A stretch of 64,000 nucleotides of DNA from Aeromonas rivuli (lineage in GTDB: Bacteria > Pseudomonadota > Gammaproteobacteria > Enterobacterales > Aeromonadaceae): positions 1 to 64,000 of the forward strand of contig NZ_CDBJ01000079.1 of assembly GCF_000820045.1 (NCBI RefSeq), in the 5' to 3' direction. The translations under genes were made by a program, and so were the position numbers. Positions 47,205-57,298 of the stretch are shown here, in pieces (position 1 is the first letter of the stretch; each line of letters opens with the position of its first letter). The notes under the pieces are model-generated. The model did not search any database, was not told where the DNA came from, and saw nothing but the letters and a program-made list of their open reading frames with translations.

Positions 47205-50200
47205 ATGATCCCGAGACTCGATTACCAGGACAGTTTGTCACCCACAACCCTGCAGTTTCTTGAGTTGCTAGGGCGAAGCGCATTTCGTGGTGATATCGAA
47301 AAGTCTTATGCAAGCCGGTTGGCGATGGCGACGGATAACAGCGTCTATCAGGTAGTCCCACAAGCGGTACTCTATCCGCGCAGCGCGGATGATATTGCGG
47401 TGATGCTCAAGCTGGCTCAGGGGCCAGAGTACGCCACCTTGAGTTTTTTCCCTCGCGGCGGCGGCACCGGCACCAATGGCCAGTCCCTGGGCGGCGGCAT
47501 TATCGTCGATCTCTCCCGTCATATGAACCAGATCCTGGAAATTAATCTGGAGCAGGGCTGGGTGCGCGCCCAGGCCGGGGTGGTGAAGGATCAGCTCAAC
47601 GCCTACCTCAAACCCCACGGCTACTTCTTCTCGCCGGATCTCTCCACCTCCAACCGCGCCACCCTGGGGGGCATGGTCAACACCGATGCCTCGGGACAGG
47701 GGTCGCTGGTCTACGGCAAGACTTCGGATCACGTGCTCGGCCTCAAAGCCGTGCTGGAGAATGGCGACATCATGGCCAGTGAGCCCGTCACGGGAGCCCG
47801 CCTCGCCGACAAGCTGGTGCTGGAGGGCCGGGAAGGGGAGATCTATCGCACCCTCTATCGCATCGGCCGCGAGCGCCGCGCCGACATAGAGGCCATCTTC
47901 CCCAAGCTCAACCGCTTTTTGACCGGTTACGATCTCAAACATCTTTATAACCCCGAGACCGACACACTGGATATAAGCCGGGTGCTGTGTGGCTCGGAAG
48001 GGTCGCTCGGCTTTATCACCGAGGCTCGCCTCAACATCACCCCCATTCCCCGCTATCGCACCCTGGTCAACGTCAAATACGACAGCTTCCCGTCGGCCCT
48101 GCGCAATGCCCCCTTCATGGTGGCGGCCCATGCCCTGTCGGTGGAAACCGTGGACTCCCGGGTGCTGGGGCTGGCTCGCGCCGACATCATCTGGCACTCG
48201 GTGAAAGACCTTATCCAGGACGTGCCAGGCAAGGATCTGCAGGGACTCAACATTGTCGAGTTTGCCGATACCGACGAGGGCGAGCACCAGATCAAGGTGA
48301 CCGAGCTGTGCCGCCGTATCGATGAGTTGCTGGCCAAAGGGGAGGCGGGGATCATCGGCTATCAGCTGTGTGACCACCTGCCGAGCATCGAGACCATCTA
48401 CGGCATGCGCAAAAAATCCGTGGGGCTGCTCGGCAACGCCGAGGGGCGCAAGAAGCCGGTGGCCTTCACCGAAGATACCGCCGTACCGCCGGAATCCCTC
48501 GCGGACTTCATCATGGAGTTTCGCGCCCTGCTCGATGGTCATGGCCTCGATTACGGCATGTTCGGTCACGTGGATGCGGGGGTGCTGCACGTGCGCCCGG
48601 CCCTGGACTTGTGCGACCCCGAGCAGGAGGTGCTGCTGCGGCGCATCTCCGATCAGGTGGTGGCGCTCACCGCCAAATATGGCGGCCTGATGTGGGGGGA
48701 GCACGGCAAGGGTTTTCGCTCCGAATACAGCCCCGCCTTCTTTGGCGAGCTGTGGGAGGAGCTGCAGCGGGTCAAGGGCGCCTTCGATCCCGCCAACCGC
48801 CTCAACCCCAGCAAGATCTGCATCCCTTATGGCAGCGGCGCCGAGCTGGTGTCAGTTGACGGTCCCAAGCGCGGCAAGTTTGACCGCCAGATCCCGATTG
48901 CGGTGCGGGAGAGCTACACCCGCGCCATGGATTGCAACGGCAACGGCCTCTGCTTCACCTTCGAGACCGACTCCCCCATGTGTCCCTCGGTCAAGATCAG
49001 CCGCGACCGTCGCCACTCGCCCAAAGGGCGGGCGGGCTTGATGCGCGAATGGCTGCGCCAGCTGGCGGAGCAGGGCTTCGATCCCCTGGCCGAAGAGGTG
49101 GCGCTGCAAAGCGGTGGCTTAGCGGTAAAGGGCATCGTCGACAAGTTTCGCAATACGGTGGCCCGCGCCCGCGGCCAGTATGACTTCTCCCACGAGGTGA
49201 TGGAGGCGATGGAGGGGTGCCTCGCGTGCAAGGCATGCACCAGCCAGTGCCCCATCAAGGTGGATGTGCCGAGCTTTCGGGCTCGTTTCATTCAGCTCTA
49301 CCACGCGCGCTACCTGCGTGGTCCCAAGGATTACTTCGTCGGCACCGTCGAGAGCTACACCCCCTGGCTGGCCAAGGCGCCGAAATTGGTCAACTTCTTC
49401 CTGGAGAAGGAGTGGGCTCAGCGCCTGAGTGCCAAGAGCATCGGCATGGTGGATGTGCCGCTGCTGAGTGTCCCGACCCTGAACGAGACGCTGCGCGACG
49501 ACCGTGCCCGCTACTTCGACCTGGCCGGACTGGAAGCCATGAGTGCCGAGCAGCGCCAAAAAGTGGTGCTCATCGTGCAGGATCCCTTTACCAGCTATTA
49601 CGATGCGCCCGTGGTGCGCGATTTGGTCCGACTGGTGACCAAGCTCGGCTATCAGCCCTATCTGCTGCCCTTCTTGCCCAACGGCAAGCCTCAGCATGTG
49701 AAAGGTTTCTTGCGCGCCTTCGCCCGCACCGCGGCCAACAGCGCCCAATTCCTCAACAGCCTGGCCCGTCTCGATGTGCCTCTGGTGGGGGTCGATCCCT
49801 CACTGGTACTCTGCTATCGCGATGAGTATGTGAAGGCGCTGGGTACTGCCCGTGGCGACTTCCAGGTACTACTGCCTCAGGAGTGGTTATTGTCCATCCC
49901 TGCGCCGCAGCCCAAGGCGTCCGAGGAGACGACGGCGGCTGAACCTTGGTATCTGTTTGCCCACTGCACCGAAAAGACCGCCAAGCCCACCACCCATGGC
50001 GATTGGGGCACCCTGTTTGACCGCTTTGGCGCCCGCCTGCAGCCCGTGTCGGTCGGTTGCTGCGGCATGGCCGGCACCTATGGTCACGATGCCAAACAGG
50101 TGGACAACTCCAAGGGGATCTACGCCTTGAGCTGGGCCGAGCCGCTCTCTCGCCTACCCAAGGGCCGTTGTCTGGCCACGGGCTACTCATGTCGCAGCCA

Positions 50201-50264
50201 GGTGAAACGGATGGAGGGGGAGAAACTCAAACATCCACTGCAGGCGCTTTTGGAATTACTTTGA
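47205..50264 (+). CDS. ydiJ: FAD-linked oxidoreductase YdiJ (D-2-hydroxyglutarate dehydrogenase-like)
   Basis: 1019-residue cytoplasmic flavo-iron-sulfur enzyme. An FAD-binding type 4 domain lies near the N-terminus (SFFPRGGGTGTNGQSLGGG and NTDASGQGSLVYGK), followed by the FAD-oxidase C domain (GMFGHVDAGVLHVRP). An iron-sulfur region at about 670 reads CLACKACTSQCPIKVDVP, and a CCG-type cysteine region closes the protein (SVGCCGMAGTYGH). It is close to E. coli YdiJ throughout. The ATG at 47205 gives the family start MIPRL. It overlaps the next gene by one base (TGATG). Confidence 0.95.
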   Translation: MIPRLDYQDSLSPTTLQFLELLGRSAFRGDIEKSYASRLAMATDNSVYQVVPQAVLYPRSADDIAVMLKLAQGPEYATLSFFPRGGGTGTNGQSLGGGIIVDLSRHMNQILEINLEQGWVRAQAGVVKDQLNAYLKPHGYFFSPDLSTSNRATLGGMVNTDASGQGSLVYGKTSDHVLGLKAVLENGDIMASEPVTGARLADKLVLEGREGEIYRTLYRIGRERRADIEAIFPKLNRFLTGYDLKHLYNPETDTLDISRVLCGSEGSLGFITEARLNITPIPRYRTLVNVKYDSFPSALRNAPFMVAAHALSVETVDSRVLGLARADIIWHSVKDLIQDVPGKDLQGLNIVEFADTDEGEHQIKVTELCRRIDELLAKGEAGIIGYQLCDHLPSIETIYGMRKKSVGLLGNAEGRKKPVAFTEDTAVPPESLADFIMEFRALLDGHGLDYGMFGHVDAGVLHVRPALDLCDPEQEVLLRRISDQVVALTAKYGGLMWGEHGKGFRSEYSPAFFGELWEELQRVKGAFDPANRLNPSKICIPYGSGAELVSVDGPKRGKFDRQIPIAVRESYTRAMDCNGNGLCFTFETDSPMCPSVKISRDRRHSPKGRAGLMREWLRQLAEQGFDPLAEEVALQSGGLAVKGIVDKFRNTVARARGQYDFSHEVMEAMEGCLACKACTSQCPIKVDVPSFRARFIQLYHARYLRGPKDYFVGTVESYTPWLAKAPKLVNFFLEKEWAQRLSAKSIGMVDVPLLSVPTLNETLRDDRARYFDLAGLEAMSAEQRQKVVLIVQDPFTSYYDAPVVRDLVRLVTKLGYQPYLLPFLPNGKPQHVKGFLRAFARTAANSAQFLNSLARLDVPLVGVDPSLVLCYRDEYVKALGTARGDFQVLLPQEWLLSIPAPQPKASEETTAAEPWYLFAHCTEKTAKPTTHGDWGTLFDRFGARLQPVSVGCCGMAGTYGHDAKQVDNSKGIYALSWAEPLSRLPKGRCLATGYSCRSQVKRMEGEKLKHPLQALLELL

Positions 50265-50752
50265 TGCTGAGCTTGCCCAAGCGGTTTCGGGTGCCGCAAG
50301 CCTTGCGGCACCCGGATTTTCTGTTGTTACCGGTCAACCCGGCTCAGGCTGTGGTGGAGTTTGTGGCCATGTTGCGCGAGCGGGAGCAGTTGCATCAGCT
50401 GTTTCGCCCCCAGGATATCTGGCCTTCCGCCCAGTTCAGCCTCGGCCAGCATGAGGAGGATCTGGCCTGGCAGCAATCGGAGTTCCTGGCCAAGCGCTCC
50501 TTCGCCTATGGCCTCTGGAGCCCGAGTCGGGAGCCCGAGTTCTGGGGCGGCGTCTATCTCTACCCCTCGGTGCTGCCGGAGGTGGAGGTGGAGCTCTTCT
50601 TCTGGAAGGTGGCCGAGGCGCCCCTCGATGACGCCGTGCTGGAGGCCGAGCTATGTGCCTGGCTGGGCAAGGTGTGGCAGTGGCACCATCCCCGTTTGCC
50701 AGGGCGAGACGTTGCCTGGTCTGACTGGCCCGGCATCAGTTATCCCTGGTGA
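50264..50752 (+). CDS. Protein of unknown function coupled to ydiJ
   Basis: 162-residue soluble protein, with no signal peptide or membrane segment. It starts MLSLPKRFRVPQ at an ATG sharing one base with the ydiJ stop, so it depends on ydiJ translation. It is rich in Trp, Leu and Glu, including FFWKVAEAPLDDAVLEAEL. I do not recognise a domain. It sits between ydiJ and menI, which are near neighbours in E. coli without this gene. Confidence 0.75.
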   Translation: MLSLPKRFRVPQALRHPDFLLLPVNPAQAVVEFVAMLREREQLHQLFRPQDIWPSAQFSLGQHEEDLAWQQSEFLAKRSFAYGLWSPSREPEFWGGVYLYPSVLPEVEVELFFWKVAEAPLDDAVLEAELCAWLGKVWQWHHPRLPGRDVAWSDWPGISYPW

Positions 50753-50754
50753 GG

Positions 50755-50787
50755 CGGATGCCGACCCGCTCAGACAGGGGGCATCCG
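50755..50787 (+). other. Hairpin between the ydiJ-linked gene and menI
   Basis: CGGATGCC (50755-50762) pairs with GGCATCCG (50780-50787). Only a weak T tract follows, so it may attenuate rather than end transcription. Confidence 0.4.
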
Positions 50788-50839
50788 TCATCTTGTTTCC
50801 CCCATGAGGTCCACCCTCATTTAAGGAGATCTGCATTTC

Positions 50840-51289
50840 ATGAACGACGATAAAGCCGCCATCTGGCAACAGCCCCTAAGTTTGGCGCGGCTCAACGCGA
50901 CATCGGCCAACACTCTGATGGCTCATCTTGATATTCAGTATTCTGATTTCGGGCCCGACTGGCTGGAAGCGACCATGCCTGTGGACGCGCGCACCCATCA
51001 GCCCTTTGGCATGTTGCACGGTGGCGCCTCTGTGGTCTTGGCGGAGAGTCTGGGATCGGTGGCGGCCAATATGTCGGTTGGCAGCGACAGTTATTGCGTC
51101 GGTCTGGAGATAAATGCCAATCATCTGCGTGCCAAGCGGGAAGGGAGAGTGACGGGGCGCTGCTCGCCGTTGCACCTGGGCGCGACGACTCAGGTGTGGC
51201 AAATAGAAATTCGGGATGAAAGGGCACGTTTACTCTGTACCAGCCGTTTAACGGTTGCCGTGCTCAAACACAAGCGGGACAAGGGCTAG
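50840..51289 (+). CDS. menI: Hotdog-fold thioesterase MenI/YdiI (1,4-dihydroxy-2-naphthoyl-CoA hydrolase)
   Basis: 149-residue acyl-CoA thioesterase. It matches E. coli MenI/YdiI, which releases 1,4-dihydroxy-2-naphthoate from its CoA ester in menaquinone synthesis. Conserved blocks include ATMPVDARTHQPFGMLHGGASVVLAE, with the catalytic glutamate, and VGLEINANHLRAKREGRV. AAGGAG lies upstream of the ATG. It follows ydiJ and an unknown gene on the same strand. Confidence 0.9.
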   Translation: MNDDKAAIWQQPLSLARLNATSANTLMAHLDIQYSDFGPDWLEATMPVDARTHQPFGMLHGGASVVLAESLGSVAANMSVGSDSYCVGLEINANHLRAKREGRVTGRCSPLHLGATTQVWQIEIRDERARLLCTSRLTVAVLKHKRDKG

Positions 51290-51396
51290 CGAGCATTGCG
51301 ATCTGCCATCACGCACCATGGCTGAAAAATAAGCAAGCCATAGTCGCAAGATCCCTCTATAATTGCCAACGTCTTGAGAGGCCTATCACATTTTTC

Positions 51397-51425
51397 AAGA
51401 CAGCAGAACAAAGTGGCGCTATAAT
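51397..51425 (+). promoter_or_regulatory. Probable deaD promoter
   Basis: AAGACA at 51397-51402 and TATAAT at 51420-51425 are 17 bases apart. A second TATAAT occurs at 51358-51363 with a weaker -35. Confidence 0.5.
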
Positions 51426-51481
51426 CGCCGCCTTTTGCTATTCCGCGGTGTTTAGCCGCCTGCCTTAATCTGGAAGAATCT

Positions 51482-53365
51482 ATGTCTGATACCGAACAAC
51501 TGCCCCTTTTTAGTGAGCTTGGACTGGCCGCGCCTGTATTGAAAGCGCTGCAGGACGTGGGCTATGAGCGCCCGTCACCAATCCAGGCCGCAGCAATCCC
51601 CCACCTGATGGCGGGACACGATCTGCTGGGGCAGGCGCAAACCGGTACAGGGAAGACCGCTGCTTTTGCTTTGCCTTTGCTCTCTCGTCTGGAAGCTGGT
51701 AACCGCAACACCCAGGTTTTGGTGCTGGCACCGACTCGTGAACTGGCGCTGCAGGTTGCAGAAGCGTGCCAACGCTATGCCCACCACATGCCTGATTTCC
51801 ACGTACTGCCCATCTACGGTGGTTCCTCTTACGAAACCCAGACCCGCGCCCTGCGTCGTGGTGCTCAGGTGGTCGTGGGTACCCCGGGTCGCGTGATGGA
51901 TCTTATCCGCCGTAAAAACCTGGACCTCTCCGGCCTGAAAGCACTGGTACTGGACGAAGCCGATGAAATGCTGCGCATGGGCTTCATCGACGACGTGGAC
52001 TGGATCATGGATCAGTGCCCGGCCGGTCGCCAGGTTGCGCTGTTCTCTGCCACCATGCCAGATCAGATCCGTCGCGTTGCCCAGAAGCACCTGAAGCAAC
52101 CCAAAGAGATCAAGATCGTCTCCAAGACCTCCACTGCACCGACCATTCGTCAGCGCTACTGGCAGGTAACCGGTCTGCACAAGCTGGACGCCATGACCCG
52201 TCTACTGGAAGTCGAGCCCTATGAGGCTGTTCTGGTGTTTGTACGCACCAAGAACGCTGCCGAAGAGCTTGCTGGCAAGCTGGCCGCCCGTGGCCACGCC
52301 TGTGAAGCCCTGCACGGTGACATTCCGCAGAAGCTGCGTGAGCGTACCGTCGACAAGCTGCGTCAAGGCCAGCTGGACATCCTGATCGCCACCGACGTCG
52401 TCGCTCGTGGTCTGGACGTTGAGCGTATCACCCACGTGGTGAACTACGACATCCCTTACGATACCGAATCCTACGTGCACCGTATCGGCCGTACTGGCCG
52501 TGCCGGTCGTAAAGGCGAAGCCATCCTGTTCGTGGCTCCCCGCGAGCGCCGCATGCTGCGCGCCATCGAGCACGCAACGCGTCAGGCCATCGAGCCAATG
52601 AAGATGCCGAGCACCGATGACATCAACCAGCATCGCATGACCAAGTTCAAAGAGCGCATCCGGGAAACCATGATGGGCGAAGAGCTTGAGCTGTACCACA
52701 ACCTGGTCAACGAGCTGATCCAGGAAGACTCTGTCGATCCGCTGGAACTGGCTGCCGCACTGGCCAAGCTGGTACAGGGCGACCAACCGCTGCTGCTGGA
52801 TGACTCCATCCCTGAGCCGCAGTTCAATGCTGGCAGCGGTCGTGACTTCGAGCGTCGTGACGGTGGCCGTGATTTCGGCAACCGTGATGGTGGTGACCGT
52901 GGCGATCGTCCTGCCCGTCGCATGCCGTCCCTGGAGCCGCGTCCGCTCAAAGACAACCCGGATGTGGAAATGGAGCGCTACCGTGTAGACGTGGGTGCCC
53001 ATCACGGCGTAAAGCCGGGTCAAATCGTCGGTGCCATCGCCAACGAAGCGAACATCGAGAGCCGTTTCATCGGTAACATCGACATCGCCGATGACTTCTC
53101 CACCGTCGACCTGCCCAAGGGCATGACCGCCGATGTACTGGAAGTGATCAAGAAGGCCCGTGTTTGCCAGCGTCCGCTGCAGATCACTCGCTATACCGAA
53201 GTGCCTGCCGGCAGCAACACAGCGCCACGCCCGCAGCGCAGCGACCGTCCTTTCAACAAGGATCGTCGTCCAGCCGGTGACCGCCCGTTCAACAAGGGTG
53301 GAGAGCGCCGTGAAGGTGGCTTCAATAAAGATCGTAAATTTGCTGGCAAGCGCCGCGATAGCTAA
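51482..53365 (+). CDS. deaD: DEAD-box ATP-dependent RNA helicase DeaD/CsdA
   Basis: 627-residue RNA helicase used in ribosome assembly and mRNA unwinding, particularly in the cold. Core motifs are intact: the Q motif (PSPIQ), Walker A AQTGTGKT (52-59), DEAD at 158-161, SAT in LFSATMP, and HRIGRTGRAGRKG. After the core comes a DbpA-type RNA-binding domain (about 485-560), then a basic tail rich in Arg, Gly and Asn-Lys repeats (FNKDRR, FNKGGERR). Length and order match E. coli CsdA. A strong terminator follows. Confidence 0.96.
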   Translation: MSDTEQLPLFSELGLAAPVLKALQDVGYERPSPIQAAAIPHLMAGHDLLGQAQTGTGKTAAFALPLLSRLEAGNRNTQVLVLAPTRELALQVAEACQRYAHHMPDFHVLPIYGGSSYETQTRALRRGAQVVVGTPGRVMDLIRRKNLDLSGLKALVLDEADEMLRMGFIDDVDWIMDQCPAGRQVALFSATMPDQIRRVAQKHLKQPKEIKIVSKTSTAPTIRQRYWQVTGLHKLDAMTRLLEVEPYEAVLVFVRTKNAAEELAGKLAARGHACEALHGDIPQKLRERTVDKLRQGQLDILIATDVVARGLDVERITHVVNYDIPYDTESYVHRIGRTGRAGRKGEAILFVAPRERRMLRAIEHATRQAIEPMKMPSTDDINQHRMTKFKERIRETMMGEELELYHNLVNELIQEDSVDPLELAAALAKLVQGDQPLLLDDSIPEPQFNAGSGRDFERRDGGRDFGNRDGGDRGDRPARRMPSLEPRPLKDNPDVEMERYRVDVGAHHGVKPGQIVGAIANEANIESRFIGNIDIADDFSTVDLPKGMTADVLEVIKKARVCQRPLQITRYTEVPAGSNTAPRPQRSDRPFNKDRRPAGDRPFNKGGERREGGFNKDRKFAGKRRDS

Positions 53366-53384
53366 GCGCTGACACCATGCCAAG

Positions 53385-53410
53385 AGGCCGCTCATCGAGC
53401 GGCCTTTTTT
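53385..53410 (+). terminator. Terminator after deaD
   Basis: AGGCCGCTC (53385-53393) pairs with GAGCGGCCT (53397-53405), followed by six Ts. Confidence 0.9.
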
Positions 53411-53608
53411 ATGTCTGTTTGCCGCCGTCCCCATGCTGAGCGGCAGTGGGCTTGTCAGGCGTCATCATAAGGCGGTGAGCGAGTCTGTCTGTATCTATCT
53501 CCAGGGTTGTTAGGCATGGCCCTGTTTCGCGGTACACTCGGCTGCGACCATGGCCGTTGCATATCAGATACATGGTCTCACGGCGCCTGTGCGAGAAGGG
53601 GATAACAG

Positions 53609-54538
53609 ATGGATAGACTCGGGGCTATGGAGGCCTTTGTGCTGGCGGTGGAGACGGGCTCTTTTTCGGCGGTGGCACGTCGACTCCATCTCGGCCAGCC
53701 CGCGATATCAAAGCTGATTGCACAGCAGGAGGAGAAGCTGGGTTGCCGACTGCTGCTGCGCTCGACTCGGGGCCTGACACCGACCGAAGCCGGAGAGGCC
53801 TACTATCTGCGCGCGAGGCAGATCCTCGATGATATCAGGGAGGCTGAAGCCGCGGTTGAGCTATGCCGCACCGGTGTGAGCGGCCGCCTGCGGATCAGCG
53901 CCCCCGTGACCTTTGCCCGCTTGCATATTATTCCTCATCTTCCGGTTTTCCTGGCTGCCCATCCCAATCTGGCGATCGAAATCCAGCTCGATGACCGCAA
54001 CGTGGATCTCATTTCGGGGGGTATCGATGTGGCCCTGCGGCTGGGGGAGCAGAGTGATTCCGGGGTGGTCGCTCGCAAGCTGGCTGACTGCGCAATGAGC
54101 GTCGTGGGCACGCCAGCCTGGTTTGCGAGCCGAGGTCTGCCCGTATCCCCGCGAGAGCTGCAAGATCATCCACTCGTGCTCTATAGCCCCCAGCCCGGTA
54201 TGAGCCAGCAGTGGCTCTTTTGCCGTGGGGAAGAGCAGGTTGTGTTTACCGGCCAGGGGCGGCTGACCGTGTCTGCCGCCGAGGGGGTTCGCGCCGCTGT
54301 GCTAGCTGGCGTGGGACCAGGCATAGGTTCCGAGTGGATGTTTGCCCCCGAGCTGGCCAGTGGCGAGGTGATCAGGGTGCTCCCCGAGTGGCAGCTTCCC
54401 CGCCTCTCATTGTGGGCGTTGTTTCCTGCGGGGCGTCAGTCAAGCGCCAAGTCCCGCGCGTTTGTGGCATTCGTGGCCGCCTTGGCTGGCCTTCAGCGGA
54501 CAGCCGACAAGGAACAGGGCCATTCCTCGGTGGAATAA
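53609..54538 (+). CDS. LysR family transcriptional regulator
   Basis: 309-residue regulator. The N-terminal winged helix-turn-helix (about 1-60) contains FVLAVETGSFSAVARRLHLGQPAISKLIAQQE. The C-terminal substrate-binding domain (about 88-295) includes GRLRISAPVTFARLHIIPHL, typical of the group that acts on neighbouring transport or catabolic genes. It precedes an MFS transporter on the same strand by about 100 bases, so that gene may be its target. Effector unknown. Confidence 0.9.
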   Translation: MDRLGAMEAFVLAVETGSFSAVARRLHLGQPAISKLIAQQEEKLGCRLLLRSTRGLTPTEAGEAYYLRARQILDDIREAEAAVELCRTGVSGRLRISAPVTFARLHIIPHLPVFLAAHPNLAIEIQLDDRNVDLISGGIDVALRLGEQSDSGVVARKLADCAMSVVGTPAWFASRGLPVSPRELQDHPLVLYSPQPGMSQQWLFCRGEEQVVFTGQGRLTVSAAEGVRAAVLAGVGPGIGSEWMFAPELASGEVIRVLPEWQLPRLSLWALFPAGRQSSAKSRAFVAFVAALAGLQRTADKEQGHSSVE

Positions 54539-54644
54539 GTGTTATGGCGATCACTCGTCTACCGGAGTCTCTTGGCCATCGTTATGCTCTCTTCATCAGG
54601 TTCGTGCGCGCCACGGTGTGCCCATCATCTACCAGGAGAGTGTC

Positions 54645-55853
54645 ATGACATCATCGCCATCAAGCCGGTCGACAACCTTGCCCAAGGTTGCCATCAGCCG
54701 CTCGCTTATCTTCGCCATGGCGCTCTCCTGTGGCCTGGCCGTCGCCAATATCTATTACAACCAGCCGATGCTGGAGGTGATGGCACGGGATTTCCCCGAT
54801 CAGCCTGCCATTCCCATGATTGCCATGCTGACTCAGCTGGGCTATGCCGCCGGCTTGCTGTTCCTGGTGCCACTGGGGGATGTACTTGAGCGCCGCTGGC
54901 TCATCGTGGGGCAGTTTGGGCTGATTGCAGTCGCCTCGGTGATGGCCGCGATGGCGACGGGGGCCGTCGGATTGATGGTGGCGTCAGTGATACTCGGGGT
55001 GGGGGCGACGGCGGCCCAGCAGATAGTGCCGGTCGCGGCGGCGCTGGCCGACCCAGCCAGGCGGGGGGCCATTGTCGGCACCGTGATGAGCGGGCTGTTA
55101 AGCGGCATCCTTTTGAGTCGTACCCTGGCGGGTTTTATTACCGCTTACGCCAGCTGGCGCGCCATGTTCTGGCTAGGGGCGCCGCTTGCCCTGCTGGGGG
55201 CTGTGTTGATGGCCAGGATGATCCCCTTGCATCTGCCTCGTTCCACCATGAGCTATGGACGCTTGCTGCGTTCACTGAGTGTCCTGTGGCGGGAGGAGCC
55301 CGCTCTGCGCAGGGCTAGCCTGATCCAGGCGCTGCTGTTTGGTTCGTTCAGCGCATTCTGGACGGTGCTGGCATTCTATCTGGCCCATTCCGAGTACCGT
55401 CTCGGGGCTGAAGCAGCCGGTCTGTTCGGGGTGATCGGCATCGTCGGCGTGCTGGCCGCGCCGCTTGCTGGACGGATGGCGGACAGAGTGGGCGCTAAGC
55501 CCGTGGTGCTGGCGGGGGCGCTACTGGTGGTGCTGGCATGGGGGCTCTTTGAGACATGGCACTCGCTGTTTGGGTTGGCGATGGGGGTTATCTTGCTGGA
55601 TCTGGGGGTACAGAGTGCCTTGATCGCCAATCAACACCTGATCTATGGACTGAGGGGCGAGGCGAGAGGCAGGATCAATACCCTGTTCATGGTGGCGATG
55701 TTCCTGGGGGGCACCCTGGGCTCCAGCGGTGCCATGCTGGCCTGGCAGCAGGCGGGTTGGATGGGGGTGGGCTGCCTTGGCTTCGGGTTGGCACTGCTGG
55801 CCTTGCTCTATGGGGTCATGACCAAGGGGATCTCCCCCTCGACCAGCGTCTGA
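54645..55853 (+). CDS. MFS transporter
   Basis: 402-residue major-facilitator protein with 12 predicted helices. The first loop has IYYNQPMLEVMARDFP, and PLGDVLERRWLIVGQF is the loop 2-3 motif of the drug/proton antiporter branch (DHA1-like). AGGAGAG supports the ATG at 54645. The substrate is not visible; multidrug or sugar efflux is typical of relatives. It probably shares a transcript with or is regulated by the LysR gene before it. Confidence 0.87.
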   Translation: MTSSPSSRSTTLPKVAISRSLIFAMALSCGLAVANIYYNQPMLEVMARDFPDQPAIPMIAMLTQLGYAAGLLFLVPLGDVLERRWLIVGQFGLIAVASVMAAMATGAVGLMVASVILGVGATAAQQIVPVAAALADPARRGAIVGTVMSGLLSGILLSRTLAGFITAYASWRAMFWLGAPLALLGAVLMARMIPLHLPRSTMSYGRLLRSLSVLWREEPALRRASLIQALLFGSFSAFWTVLAFYLAHSEYRLGAEAAGLFGVIGIVGVLAAPLAGRMADRVGAKPVVLAGALLVVLAWGLFETWHSLFGLAMGVILLDLGVQSALIANQHLIYGLRGEARGRINTLFMVAMFLGGTLGSSGAMLAWQQAGWMGVGCLGFGLALLALLYGVMTKGISPSTSV

Positions 55854-56035
55854 AACAGGCGGTGCTGGCAACGAAGCCGCGGGGGAGCTTGTCTCTGCCC
55901 ATGGGCAGATTATACGGGGGCTGAGTGAACCATGGCGGTCGTTCAACCGAGCTGGGTGGCGCCGTGCGGGTTGAAGCCTGCGCCATTTATCCGTAGCCTG
56001 TGTGGTTCTGGCTTGAAAATGAGGGTGGCCTGTTT

Positions 56036-57298
56036 ATGGTGGCAACGCGGTTGCAAGGGGTGATTTCCCCGCTGATCAGTCTGGTGATCTTCATTCTGGG
56101 TCATGGCTTGATGAGCACACTGCTGACGGTACGGCTCTCGGCCGAGCAGGTGGATGCGCAGGCCATAGGATTGGTGTCCGGCGCCTACTTTGCCGGACTG
56201 GTGCTCGGTTCCTTCGCCAATGCCCGCCTCATCATCAGGGTGGGCCATATCCGTGCCTACGCCGCCTATGCCTCCCTCATCTGCACCCTGACCATCCTGC
56301 ATGGCCTCATTGTCGATCCCTGGGTCTGGGCCGGACTCAGGCTGCTGGGAGGCTTTGCCACCGGCGGCCTGTTTGTGGTGCTCGAATCCTGGATGCTGGT
56401 CTCCAGCACCCCGGCCAACCGGGGCAAGCTGATGTCCCTCTACATGATATTGCTCTATGGCGCCTTGGCGGCGGGTCAGCTGTTGCTCAAGGTCATCGAT
56501 CCCATGATGTTGGTGCCCTTCGCCCTGTGCGCCATGGCCGCCTCCCTCTCCGTGATCCCGCTTGCTCTCTCCCGGGTGGCCATGCCAGCCATGATCCAGC
56601 CCCAGAAGGTGGGCTTTCTCGAGTTGTTCCGCCTCACCCCGGCGGGCATGTGGAGCAGCATGACCTCGGGTCTCATTCTGGGGGCCATCTATGGGTTGCT
56701 GCCGCTGTTTTTCACCGACAGTGGCTATCCCATCGAGCGGGTTGCCAACATGATGGCCGTGGTGATCCTGGGGGGCATGTGTCTGCAGTACCCCATAGGC
56801 CGCATATCGGACCGTTTCGATCGGCGACTCATCATCGGGGTCCTTGCCGCCTTGCTCTCCGTCATCGCCTTGCTGATGGTGATACTGCCAGCCCCGCAGC
56901 CTCAGTGGCTGATGACCGGGCTCATCTTCCTGTTTGGGGGCCTGGCGTTCTCCATCTACCCTCTGAGCCTCAGTCATGCCTGTGATGAGCTCAAGCCGGA
57001 TCAGGTACTCAGTGCCAACCAGGGGTTGCTGCTCGCCTATAGCCTGGGAGCCATGATAGGACCCGTCTTGGCGCCGACTGCCATCCACCTGTTTGGCCCG
57101 CAAGGGTTGTTTGCCTACTTTTGCCTCTGTGGTGCGCTGTTGACGCTGTTTCTGATATGGCGCCAGCGGGTGCGAGCACCGGTTCCCCTGGCGGAGCACC
57201 AGCAGTTTATGCCGGTGCCACCCAATACGCCCATGAGCGCCGAGCTCGAGCCCAGACCCGATGTGGAGCTGGCCGAGCCCCATGGGCAGACGAGTTAG
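56036..57298 (+). CDS. MFS transporter, YcaD-like
   Basis: 420-residue major-facilitator protein with 12 helices. It resembles the YcaD group: it opens VISPLISLVIFILGHGLMSTLLTVRL and has GFATGGLFVVLESWMLVSS in helix 4. The cytoplasmic C-terminal tail is rich in Pro and Glu. The ATG at 56036 follows GAGGGTGG. The transport substrate of the YcaD group is unknown. It is a separate unit from the preceding MFS gene (182 bases apart). Confidence 0.87.
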   Translation: MVATRLQGVISPLISLVIFILGHGLMSTLLTVRLSAEQVDAQAIGLVSGAYFAGLVLGSFANARLIIRVGHIRAYAAYASLICTLTILHGLIVDPWVWAGLRLLGGFATGGLFVVLESWMLVSSTPANRGKLMSLYMILLYGALAAGQLLLKVIDPMMLVPFALCAMAASLSVIPLALSRVAMPAMIQPQKVGFLELFRLTPAGMWSSMTSGLILGAIYGLLPLFFTDSGYPIERVANMMAVVILGGMCLQYPIGRISDRFDRRLIIGVLAALLSVIALLMVILPAPQPQWLMTGLIFLFGGLAFSIYPLSLSHACDELKPDQVLSANQGLLLAYSLGAMIGPVLAPTAIHLFGPQGLFAYFCLCGALLTLFLIWRQRVRAPVPLAEHQQFMPVPPNTPMSAELEPRPDVELAEPHGQTS

